Positions 6,304-11,987 of a stretch of 11,987 nt of DNA are shown piece by piece. Below the pieces are notes generated by a model. It ran no database searches. It was not told the DNA's origin and saw only the letters and a program-made list of their open reading frames with translations. Numbering within the stretch: the stretch's first letter is position 1; the number at the start of each line of letters is the position of its first letter. The DNA comes from Bacillota bacterium (GTDB taxonomy: Bacteria; Bacillota_A; Clostridia; DSM-8532): contig JAFADM010000361.1 in the NCBI GenBank assembly GCA_023424865.1, positions 1 to 11,987 on the forward strand, read 5' to 3'. The position numbers and the translations under genes were made by a program.

Positions 6304-7681
6304 TACCCAGCTATGGAACGGAGTTATTCAATTTGGCGTGTTGTCCTTAATTTTACTTATTGGCAATGCTCTTCGAAGGAAGGTGGGGTTTTTACGCAAA
6401 TCCCTCCTGCCCACGGCCATTATCGCCGGCTTTATTGCCCTGGCGGTAAGGCTTTCAGGCTGGTTTCCACTGGACAAGGAGCTCATGGAGATGATAACCT
6501 ACCATACCACCGGTATCGGCTTTATTGCTCTTTCCCTTAGAATGCCCCGCAAAAGCGAGATTTCTTCCACCGCCTCACTAAAGCGGGACGGCTTTAAAAG
6601 CGGTATGCTAATTGTAAACACCTATTTGCTTCAGGGAATTTTAGGCTTGGTTATCACGGCTTCTCTGGCCTACACCTTCTTTCCCAATCTGTTCAAAGCC
6701 TCAGGTCTTTTACTTCCCCTGGGCTATGGGCAGGGGCCCGGTCAGGCAAACAATATCGGCACTACCTATGAAAATACTTACGGCTTTGCCGGGGGTAGCG
6801 CTTTTGGCCTGGCTGTAGCCACAATGGGCTTTTTATGGGCCTGCATTGGGGGTGTCATTTACCTTCTCATATTAACAAAGAGGGGAAAGGTAAAACGCAC
6901 CGGGGAGTTGGGCGATTCCTTCCCTGAGGGGGGAGAACCCGTGGAGGAGGAAGGGGAAATTCCTCTTACTGAAGCGGTTGACAAATCCACCATTCAGATA
7001 GCGCTGGTGCTCATGGTCTATCTTGGAACCTTTGCCTTTTCTATTGGCATGGGTTATCTGTTTGATAATGTAGGCGCTCTGGCTTCACTTAAAGGAACGG
7101 TAATGCCGCTTATCTGGGGTTTCAATTTTTTAATCGGCTCCATTCTGGCTCTCGTGGTAAAATGGTTCTTTTCCGTACTCAAAAAGTCGGGGCTTATGAA
7201 GCGGCAGTATACTAACAATTACCTTTTGAACCGTATTTCCGGCATCGCCTTTGACCTTATGATCGTCTGCAGTGTCTGCTCCATTGACCTGTCTGACTTA
7301 AAGGAGCTTTGGATCCCTTTTATTGTTTTAACAGCCATTGGAGGCTTTGTCACATTAGCCTACCTGCATTATGTATGCAAACGGCTTTATCCCAACTATG
7401 AAAGGGAGGGGATGCTTTCCATGTACGGTATGCTGACGGGTACGGTAAGCACGGGGATTGTGCTTTTAAGAGAAGTAGACCCGGATTTTAAGACCCCGGC
7501 GGCCAACAATCTGGTTATCGGAAGCTCCAGCGCTATACTTCTGGGCTTTCCCTTTTTGCTGCTTCTGGGAATTGCCCCCAAATCCGATGCCCTTCTTTTT
7601 GTAACCATAGGTATTATGACAGTGTATTTTATTATATTAAACTTCCTTATGCTCAAAAAGAGCAAAAAGGTACTTGAATGA
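6284..7681 (+). CDS. ESS/GltS-type sodium:solute (glutamate-like) symporter
   Basis: This 465-residue integral membrane protein has about ten or more hydrophobic segments in two halves, joined by an acidic hydrophilic loop near the middle (GDSFPEGGEPVEEEGEIPLTE region). Glycine-rich stretches in each half, GYGQGPGQANNIGTTYE and MLTGTVSTGIVLLREVDPDF, look like the re-entrant or core motifs of sodium:glutamate symporters (ESS family). The substrate is uncertain because the match to classic GltS is only partial. ATG 6284 is preferred because AAGGGG (6271-6276) lies 7 nt upstream; a further in-frame start at 6251 lies deeper in the acyltransferase gene. The 20-bp overlap suggests translational coupling to the acyltransferase. 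Confidence 0.7.
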   Translation: MDFSASNTQLWNGVIQFGVLSLILLIGNALRRKVGFLRKSLLPTAIIAGFIALAVRLSGWFPLDKELMEMITYHTTGIGFIALSLRMPRKSEISSTASLKRDGFKSGMLIVNTYLLQGILGLVITASLAYTFFPNLFKASGLLLPLGYGQGPGQANNIGTTYENTYGFAGGSAFGLAVATMGFLWACIGGVIYLLILTKRGKVKRTGELGDSFPEGGEPVEEEGEIPLTEAVDKSTIQIALVLMVYLGTFAFSIGMGYLFDNVGALASLKGTVMPLIWGFNFLIGSILALVVKWFFSVLKKSGLMKRQYTNNYLLNRISGIAFDLMIVCSVCSIDLSDLKELWIPFIVLTAIGGFVTLAYLHYVCKRLYPNYEREGMLSMYGMLTGTVSTGIVLLREVDPDFKTPAANNLVIGSSSAILLGFPFLLLLGIAPKSDALLFVTIGIMTVYFIILNFLMLKKSKKVLE

Positions 7682-7777
7682 AATAAAAAGCGAGCTATTC
7701 CGTCAACGCTTCTTATCAATTAGATTGCGGCATAGCACGCTTTAGCAGAACAGGAAAGTAATTTAAAGGAGATTGTA

Positions 7778-8479
7778 ATGAGACTTTATATCATAAGGCA
7801 TGCGGATCCCGACTATCCCAACAATACCATAACGGCAAAAGGCCATCTTGAGGCCCAGGCGCTTTCCGTAAGGCTGGTTGCCCAGGGCTTGGATAAAGTA
7901 TTCACCTCACCCCTTAACCGGGCCAGAGAGACCATGAAATATACCACGGATAAGCTTGGCATGGATTATACCATTGAGGAATGGGCAAGGGAGCTGGATA
8001 TGTGGCTTCACGAATCCCCCTGGGGTCCCATGGCCGTATGGGACGCACCCGGAGCGGATATGCGGGAAAGCCTCCGAAATTCGGGAAAAGATCTGTGGTC
8101 GGGCAACCAACACTTTTCCGCAATTAAGATTGATGAGGTTTACCAGCAGGTTAAAAAGGATTCGGACGCCTTTTTAAAGCGTTTGGGCTATGAAAGGGAA
8201 GGAGGCAGATACCGGATCCTGAACACCAACAGGGATAAGGTTGCGCTGTTCTGCCATAACGGCCTGGGCCTTACCTGGCTGGCACATCTTCTGGATCTTC
8301 CCCTGTCCCTTGTATGGTCGGGCTTCTGGCTTCCCCCCTCATCGGTTACAACGCTATTGTTTGATGAACGTTCCCGTGAATGGGCAACGCCCCGCTGCAT
8401 CGGTCTGGGTGATGTTTCCCATCTCTATCAAGCGGGGCTTCCTGTGCAACCCAGAGGTATCCTGGCTAATTTCGACTAA
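7778..8479 (+). CDS. histidine phosphatase family protein (phosphoglycerate-mutase-like)
   Basis: This 233-residue cytoplasmic protein starts with the phosphatase signature YIIRHADPDY, with Arg7 and nucleophilic His8 (RHA instead of the commoner RHG). It continues with SPLNRARET (Arg48/Arg50, phosphate binding) and has the second catalytic histidine in FCHNG (His160). The fold serves phosphatases and mutases of many substrates, so the substrate cannot be named. AAAGGAG (7766-7772 region) before the ATG is a strong ribosome site. The gene lies 96 bp after the transporter; the gap holds only a weak AAGCG/CGCTT pairing, so co-transcription is possible. It converges on the ABC permease gene with a 14-bp gap. 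Confidence 0.9.
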   Translation: MRLYIIRHADPDYPNNTITAKGHLEAQALSVRLVAQGLDKVFTSPLNRARETMKYTTDKLGMDYTIEEWARELDMWLHESPWGPMAVWDAPGADMRESLRNSGKDLWSGNQHFSAIKIDEVYQQVKKDSDAFLKRLGYEREGGRYRILNTNRDKVALFCHNGLGLTWLAHLLDLPLSLVWSGFWLPPSSVTTLLFDERSREWATPRCIGLGDVSHLYQAGLPVQPRGILANFD

Positions 8480-8493
8480 GAAAAAGAGCCGGA

Positions 8494-9294
8494 TTATTCC
8501 AGATTGAGCTTCTTATTAAGTATGAAGGTGGTCAGGGCATAGAAGGCTGCGCCGAATGCCAGAGGAATCAGGATGAGGTAAACAAGCAACAGTGATTCCA
8601 GGTTCGCCGGTATAACGGGCTCCTCTACGCTGCTAATAAATTCTATGGTTCCTGGGAGGGTGTAGAAGGATATAATTCCTACGATTATCTGCGTTACGGT
8701 ATTGAGTCCAAGAAAGGCACCGAAGGAAACCAGGAGCTTATGATTGGGCGCCATATGGCCTACGGCAATGGCGGCATATAGCATAAGGCTGCTGGTAAAA
8801 AGGCTTATGAGGATTCCGGCAATAAGCTCCGTGCTGAGAATAGCCAGGTGGCCGGAGCCTAAATAGGCATCCATTGTGTCAATTAACATGGATAGCTCGG
8901 AAACAACATTCCCGAACAGGCCTCGCTCGTAAGCAACTATGAATATGGAGCCAAAGGCAATAATGACGCTTAAAATAACCCAGCTTACAGAAACCAGGAG
9001 CTTGCTTACGATATGCTGCCAGGTTTTCACCGGAAGCGTGAACATCAGGTAGCCTTCGTCACTGAGAAGATTTCTGTAAAAACGCTGTATGGTAACTACC
9101 ACAGTAATAACAAAGATGGCGATAATCATAGCTACATAGAGGAACATGCTGATGCCCTGGGGGAGCTCAAAACGGCTGGTGTTCAAATTCAGCAGAATTT
9201 TGTTGATTACGGCAAAAACAAGGAGAACGGCATACAAAGGAAGAAAAATCCTGCCCGTGGCCTTGTATTCATATTTTAAAAGTTTTGTCAGCAT
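8494..9294 (-). CDS. ABC-2 type transporter permease
   Basis: This 266-residue membrane protein has about six hydrophobic segments (near residues 16-34, 47-69, 94-121, 149-180, 188-213 and 233-258) and a cytoplasmic stretch SDEGYLMFTLPVKTWQHIVSK. That motif recurs in ABC-2 permeases next to GntR/YtrA regulators, where it probably couples to the ATPase. The gene is the last of a three-gene minus-strand operon and overlaps the ATPase gene by 7 bp; GGGAGG precedes its ATG within the ATPase coding end. The exported substrate is unknown; related systems respond to cell-envelope stress or antimicrobial peptides. Confidence 0.85.
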   Translation of the reverse strand: MLTKLLKYEYKATGRIFLPLYAVLLVFAVINKILLNLNTSRFELPQGISMFLYVAMIIAIFVITVVVTIQRFYRNLLSDEGYLMFTLPVKTWQHIVSKLLVSVSWVILSVIIAFGSIFIVAYERGLFGNVVSELSMLIDTMDAYLGSGHLAILSTELIAGILISLFTSSLMLYAAIAVGHMAPNHKLLVSFGAFLGLNTVTQIIVGIISFYTLPGTIEFISSVEEPVIPANLESLLLVYLILIPLAFGAAFYALTTFILNKKLNLE

Positions 9295-9986
9295 TTGAAT
9301 ACCTCCCTGAATAAGTTGTCAACGGATTTACCTCTCTCATCCCTGATGGCATCCACCGAGGATGAAAGAACGATTTGGCCGCCATGAATGAAGACCACGT
9401 GATCCAGCACCTTTTCAATGTCGGCGATAAGGTGGGTGGATATAATCACGGTGGCATTTTCGTTATAGTTGGAAATAATGGTTTCCAGAATGTAATCCCG
9501 GGCAGCCGGATCCACTCCGCCTATGGGCTCATCCAGAAGGTACAGCTCAGCCTCACGGCTCATAACAAGGATAAGCTGAACCTTTTCTTTTGTACCCTTG
9601 GAAAGTGTCTTCAAGCGATCCTTGGGGTTAATATTGAGCCTTTTGAGCATATCGTAGGCTTTTTCCTTTTTAAAATCCTCGTAGAAGTCGGCAAAGAAGG
9701 CAATAAGCTCTTCAACCCGCATCCAGTCGTTTAAATAGCTTCTTTCCGGCAAATAGGATACACGCATTTTTGTCTCTACTCCGGGAAGGTAACCACTGAT
9801 TCGGATGGAACCGGTGGTTGGCGTCAAAAGATTGTTGGCCAGCTTGATAAGCGTGGTTTTGCCGCTGCCGTTAGGTCCCAAAAGGCCTACTATTTTACCC
9901 CGTTCCAGGGTAAGATTGACTCCGGATAGTGCTTTTTTGTTCCCAAAGCTTTTGGTGAGATCGGTACAGCTTAGAATGGTGTTCAT
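9288..9986 (-). CDS. ABC transporter ATP-binding protein
   Basis: This 232-residue cytoplasmic ATPase energises the partner permease encoded next to it. It has Walker A GPNGSGKT at 37-44, a Q-loop region YLPERS around 77-82 where Pro-Glu stands in place of the usual Gln, the signature LSKGT at 127-131 (the 'LSKGxK' variant common in ABC-2 exporters), Walker B LYLLDEP at 147-153 with catalytic Glu152, and the switch histidine His184 in STHL. Its ATG overlaps the GntR stop codon in an ATGA (9983-9986), a classic translational coupling, with AAAGGAG inside the end of the GntR gene. It resembles the ATPases of YtrB-like systems. Confidence 0.95.
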   Translation of the reverse strand: MNTILSCTDLTKSFGNKKALSGVNLTLERGKIVGLLGPNGSGKTTLIKLANNLLTPTTGSIRISGYLPGVETKMRVSYLPERSYLNDWMRVEELIAFFADFYEDFKKEKAYDMLKRLNINPKDRLKTLSKGTKEKVQLILVMSREAELYLLDEPIGGVDPAARDYILETIISNYNENATVIISTHLIADIEKVLDHVVFIHGGQIVLSSSVDAIRDERGKSVDNLFREVFKC

Positions 9987-10354
9987 TGCTTCAACTCCTT
10001 TGCCAGATTCATAAGAATGCTTGCGATTTCCTGCTTGTCAAATCCCAGCTTCCCCATTTTTTCAATAAACTCGGCAGCTTGCTCCTGAGCTACCCTGCTT
10101 TTCGCCTGCTCAATCATATGGGCATCCTCCGTAATAAAGCGTCCGCTTGTTCTTTGAGTTACAATAAGACCGTCTTCCTCCAGCTTTGCCAGAGCCCGCT
10201 GCATGGTATTGGGATTTACCGCAGCCTCCTGGGCCATATCTCTTACCGAGGGGAGCCTTGCTCCCAAAGGAAAGCTTCCTGCAAAGATCATCATTTCGAT
10301 TTGCTCAATAAGCTGGGTGTAAATGGGTCTGTCGGACTTTAGTTCCCATGGCAT
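9983..10354 (-). CDS. GntR-family regulator, YtrA subfamily
   Basis: This 123-residue protein has the GntR winged helix-turn-helix (about residues 10-76: PIYTQLIEQIEMMI, then LGARLPSVRDMAQEAAVNPNTMQRALAKLEEDGLI). It is followed by only a short helical tail of about 45 residues instead of a large ligand-binding domain. This is the YtrA layout, in which the regulator is encoded in the same operon as an ABC exporter and represses it. AAGGAG at 10362-10367 precedes the ATG. It is the first gene of the operon, directly downstream of a dyad operator and promoter, so autoregulation is likely. The inducer is unknown. Confidence 0.93.
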   Translation of the reverse strand: MPWELKSDRPIYTQLIEQIEMMIFAGSFPLGARLPSVRDMAQEAAVNPNTMQRALAKLEEDGLIVTQRTSGRFITEDAHMIEQAKSRVAQEQAAEFIEKMGKLGFDKQEIASILMNLAKELKQ

Positions 10355-10399
10355 GTTACCACTCCTTTGTCAGATCACAAATTTTGATTTTATTGTTGT

Positions 10400-10451
10400 T
10401 GTATTATTGTATTACTGTGTTAATGTATTAAGTTGTTAATACAATAATACA
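10400..10451. promoter_or_regulatory. 52-bp dyad operator, probable GntR binding site
   Basis: TGTATTATTGTATTA (10400-10414) and TAATACAATAATACA (10437-10451) are perfect 15-bp inverted repeats. A third palindrome, TTAAT-GT-ATTAA (10420-10431), shares exactly the same centre (10425.5), so three elements are nested on one axis. The outer right arm covers the -10 box of the GntR operon promoter. The size and symmetry suit two or more GntR dimers. Binding is inferred from position and symmetry only. Confidence 0.8.
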
Positions 10452-10472
10452 GCGATTAAAAACATTTGTCAA
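10444..10472 (-). promoter_or_regulatory. sigma-A promoter of the GntR-ABC operon
   Basis: On the minus strand a perfect -35 TTGACA (10467-10472) lies 17 bp from TATTAT (10444-10449), about 90 bp before the GntR start codon. The -10 box sits within the right arm of the dyad operator, so a bound repressor would block RNA polymerase. Confidence 0.85.
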
Positions 10473-10586
10473 CGGATCTGTTCATTTTATTTTCATTGTT
10501 TTATGATAAATAAGGAAAAACGGCATGGGGATGTCCCGGACAATGCCGGGGGCAATACCGGGAAACATAGAAAGAGAAAGGAAAGA

Positions 10587-11276
10587 ATGGCTATGAATCT
10601 ATGGAACGGGAAAAAGAAGGCGCTGACCTTCAGCTACGATGACGGTGTCGGACAGGACAAGCGTTTGGTGGAGCTTTTCAATCGATACGGCATGAAGGGA
10701 ACCTTTAACATTAATACAGGCATTCAAAGTGCCTCAAGCAAATGGGAAAGAGGTACGGCTGAAATTCGGCGCATGAATGTCAGGGATATAAAGGAAATCT
10801 ATAAAGGGCACGAGGTAGCGGCCCACTCTCTGACCCACCCCCACCTGGAGGACTTGGACGAGGAAACCATAGAGAATGAATTGGAGCAGGACATGCTTAA
10901 CATAGAAAGGATATTTGGCCTTAAGCCTGTGGGAATGGCCTATCCCTTCGGAACCTATGACGAGAAAACCCTTAAGGTACTTAAAAAGCTGGGAATCCGC
11001 TATGCAAGAACAGTGAAGTCCACGGAGAATTTTGAAATGCAGGCGGAGCTTTTGGAGTTCAGTCCTACCTGCCATCATAAAAACAAGAGCCTTCTGGAGC
11101 TGGGACGGGCCTTTTTGGAGCTTAAGCCCGAAACCCCCAAGCTCTTCTATGTGTGGGGCCACAGCTACGAATTTGATGTGGACGGCAATTGGGATATGAT
11201 TGAGGAGTTTTGTGCTCTTATGGCTGGAAAAGAAGATCTTTATTACGGAACAAACGCAGATGTTTTCGGCCTGTGA
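10587..11276 (+). CDS. polysaccharide deacetylase-fold (NodB/CE4-like) enzyme, cytoplasmic
   Basis: With ATG 10587 the protein has 229 residues. Carbohydrate esterase 4 motifs are visible: TFSYDDG with Asp18-Asp19, the metal-binding HSLTHPH with His80 and His84, and AYPFGTYD near residue 117; WGHSYEF near the C-terminus may supply a late catalytic or structural histidine. CE4 enzymes remove N- or O-acetyl groups from sugars, or act on related amides. The catalytic DD begins at residue 18, so there is no room for a signal peptide. ATG 10587 is preferred because GAAAGG (10576-10581) lies 5 nt upstream; an in-frame ATG at 10503 would add 28 hydrophilic lysine/arginine-rich residues and lacks a good ribosome site. 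It is divergent from the GntR operon. A candidate promoter (TTGTCA 10466-10471, TATTTT 10488-10493) is weak. The substrate is unknown. Confidence 0.85.
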   Translation: MAMNLWNGKKKALTFSYDDGVGQDKRLVELFNRYGMKGTFNINTGIQSASSKWERGTAEIRRMNVRDIKEIYKGHEVAAHSLTHPHLEDLDEETIENELEQDMLNIERIFGLKPVGMAYPFGTYDEKTLKVLKKLGIRYARTVKSTENFEMQAELLEFSPTCHHKNKSLLELGRAFLELKPETPKLFYVWGHSYEFDVDGNWDMIEEFCALMAGKEDLYYGTNADVFGL

Positions 11277-11277
11277 C

Positions 11278-11305
11278 TTGACAATGAAATTATATAGAGT
11301 ATAAT
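11278..11305 (+). promoter_or_regulatory. consensus sigma-A promoter for the riboswitch-rib transcript
   Basis: Perfect TTGACA (11278-11283) and perfect TATAAT (11300-11305) are separated by 16 bp. The -35 box starts 2 bp after the deacetylase stop codon. Initiation would fall about 10-15 bp before the riboswitch P1 stem. Confidence 0.88.
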
Positions 11306-11323
11306 TTAATTATATAAAATTAA

Positions 11324-11439
11324 ATAAACCTTCAGGGTTTGGTGAAATTCCATACCGGCGGTACAGCCCGCGAGCCGTAAGGCAGATTCGGTGAGATTCC
11401 GAGGCCGACAGTAAAGTCTGGACGAGAGAAGAGGTTTAT
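11324..11439 (+). promoter_or_regulatory. FMN riboswitch (RFN element)
   Basis: The leader contains the conserved RFN core in order: CTTCAGGG, GGTGAAATTCC, ATACCGGCGGT, AGCCCGCGAGCC, a GATTCGGTGAGATTCCGAGGCCGACAG-like block (written in parts: GATTCGGTGAGATTCC, then GAGGCCGACAG) and GTCTGGACGAGAGAAGA. P1 closes by ATAAACCT (11324-11331) with AGGTTTAT (11432-11439). It binds flavin mononucleotide in the nascent mRNA and should switch off expression of the downstream gene when FMN is plentiful. A T-tailed hairpin follows, so control is most likely by transcription termination. Confidence 0.97.
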
Positions 11440-11463
11440 GCTTGGGATAAGTATGTCTTTTTT

Positions 11464-11496
11464 GGCCTTGAGGGTGTTTGCCTTCAAGGCCTTTTT
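11464..11496 (+). terminator. intrinsic terminator of the FMN riboswitch
   Basis: GGCCTTGA (11464-11471) pairs perfectly with TCAAGGCC (11484-11491) around a 12-nt loop, and five T residues follow directly (11492-11496). It lies 25 nt after the aptamer and should form when FMN is bound. Because the deacetylase gene upstream has no terminator of its own, this one may also end read-through transcripts from that gene. Confidence 0.88.
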
Positions 11497-11508
11497 GCTT
11501 TGAAGGCA
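11479..11508 (+). promoter_or_regulatory. competing (anti-terminator-like) hairpin
   Basis: TGCCTTCAA (11479-11487) pairs perfectly with TTGAAGGCA (11500-11508). It uses the loop and part of the 3' arm of the terminator, so the two structures are mutually exclusive. It ends right before the purine-rich ribosome site of the RibB-like gene. Its real role is inferred. Confidence 0.55.
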
Positions 11509-11526
11509 GGGGAAAGGGTGATAAAT

Positions 11527-11987
11527 GTGTTATTTAATACGATAGAAGAGGCATTGGATGAAATAAGGCATGGCAGAGTAATTCTCATTGCCGATGATGA
11601 GGACAGGGAAAGCGTAGGGGATATGGCTCTTGCTGCAGAGAAGGTTACTCCTGAGACTCTGGACTTTATGAGCAGCAACGGAGGCGGACCGGTGTATTTT
11701 GCAGCAGGGGAGGAGGAGCTTGAGAAGCTTAAGGCGGATCACTACCGGAAAGCGTTTTTAGACTCCGGCACGGACGAGGGGTATTTGCCTGTGGATTGGG
11801 TTGATTCCTACCAGGGGTATTCCTCTACGGCTAAGGCCCTTACTATAAGAAAAATTCTTGATAAAAACTCCAGCAGGAAGGATTTCAGGCATCCCGGCCA
11901 CATTTTTCCCATCCCGGCAAAAAAGGGAGGGGTTCTTAAACGGGCCGGCCGGGCCGAGGCTGTTTCCGATTTGGCTTTCCTGGGAGG
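11527..11987 (+). CDS. RibB-like 3,4-dihydroxy-2-butanone 4-phosphate synthase domain, divergent at the active site (3' end cut off)
   Basis: The open frame runs off the window edge after 153 residues. The opening FNTIEEALDEIRHGRVILIADDEDRE, the helix AAEKVTPETLDFM, and the end TIRKILDKNS...RHPGHIFP...GGVLKRAG align well with RibB, which makes the four-carbon riboflavin precursor from ribulose 5-phosphate. Glu28 (metal ligand, E. coli Glu38) is kept. The expected RENEGD reads RESVGD (Val30 for Glu40), and the metal-ligand histidine of GGHTEA is Arg142 in GRAEA. The TTGxSAxDR loop reads YQGYSSTAKA, and the segment of residues 52-97 is unlike normal RibB. No frameshift or stop is present. GTG 11527 or in-frame GTG 11518 may start it, after AGGGGAAAGGG. 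A C-terminal RibA (GTP cyclohydrolase II) domain may follow outside the window. It lies directly under an FMN riboswitch. Confidence 0.82.
   Translation, partial: MLFNTIEEALDEIRHGRVILIADDEDRESVGDMALAAEKVTPETLDFMSSNGGGPVYFAAGEEELEKLKADHYRKAFLDSGTDEGYLPVDWVDSYQGYSSTAKALTIRKILDKNSSRKDFRHPGHIFPIPAKKGGVLKRAGRAEAVSDLAFLG

Noticed and set aside
7682..7777. Possible terminator or small gene between the transporter and the histidine phosphatase
   Set aside because: Only a 5-bp AAGCG/CGCTT pairing without a T-run was seen, and there is no open frame with a ribosome site.
10521..10561. GC-rich hairpins and a short direct repeat (CAATGCCGGG / CAATACCGGG) in the deacetylase leader
   Set aside because: The stems are short (5-6 bp) with no T-run or known motif, so this could be chance; not enough to call a regulatory element.

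Overview
The window looks like a chromosomal segment of a mid-GC Bacillota, probably of the class Clostridia. This is inferred from strong AGGAGG-type ribosome sites before most genes, sigma-A-like TTGACA/TATAAT promoters, an FMN riboswitch with an intrinsic terminator, a YtrA-type GntR/ABC operon, a DUF3343 protein and a family-4 glycosidase. The species cannot be named. No rRNA, tRNA, CRISPR array, phage gene or transposase was seen.

Layout. (1) Positions 89-1146, plus strand: a small cysteine-rich DUF3343 protein followed by a CysQ-type 3'(2'),5'-bisphosphate nucleotidase. (2) Positions 1165-3163, minus strand: a diacylglycerol/lipid kinase and an AraC-type regulator with an N-terminal cupin-like sensor domain. 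(3) Positions 3364-4740: a GH4 glycosidase divergent from the AraC gene. Its Cys-His-Glu-Val motif points to an alpha-galacturonidase, so the pair is probably a pectin-fragment utilisation unit. (4) Positions 4741-5034: a gene-free stretch with a stem-loop, a 9-bp tandem repeat, a 100-bp element bounded by a 21-bp near-perfect inverted repeat, a candidate promoter and a leader hairpin. (5) Positions 5035-8479, plus strand: an acyltransferase with an extra zinc ribbon and C-terminal domain, an overlapping ESS/GltS-type transporter, and a histidine-phosphatase protein. (6) Positions 8494-10354, minus strand: a compact GntR - ABC ATPase - ABC permease operon whose promoter -10 box lies inside a 52-bp dyad operator. 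(7) Positions 10587-11276: a cytoplasmic polysaccharide-deacetylase-fold enzyme. (8) Positions 11278-11987: a consensus promoter, an FMN riboswitch, a terminator with a competing hairpin, and the start of a RibB-like gene cut by the window edge.

How the parts work together. The GH4/AraC pair is a sugar-acid utilisation unit. The GntR/ABC genes form an autoregulated transporter operon, probably induced by envelope stress or a small molecule. The riboswitch places the last gene under flavin control. The most unusual item is that this riboswitch-controlled RibB domain has lost several residues expected at the active site, including one metal-binding histidine. The other notable signals are the 100-bp inverted-repeat element at 4835-4934 and the large GntR operator.
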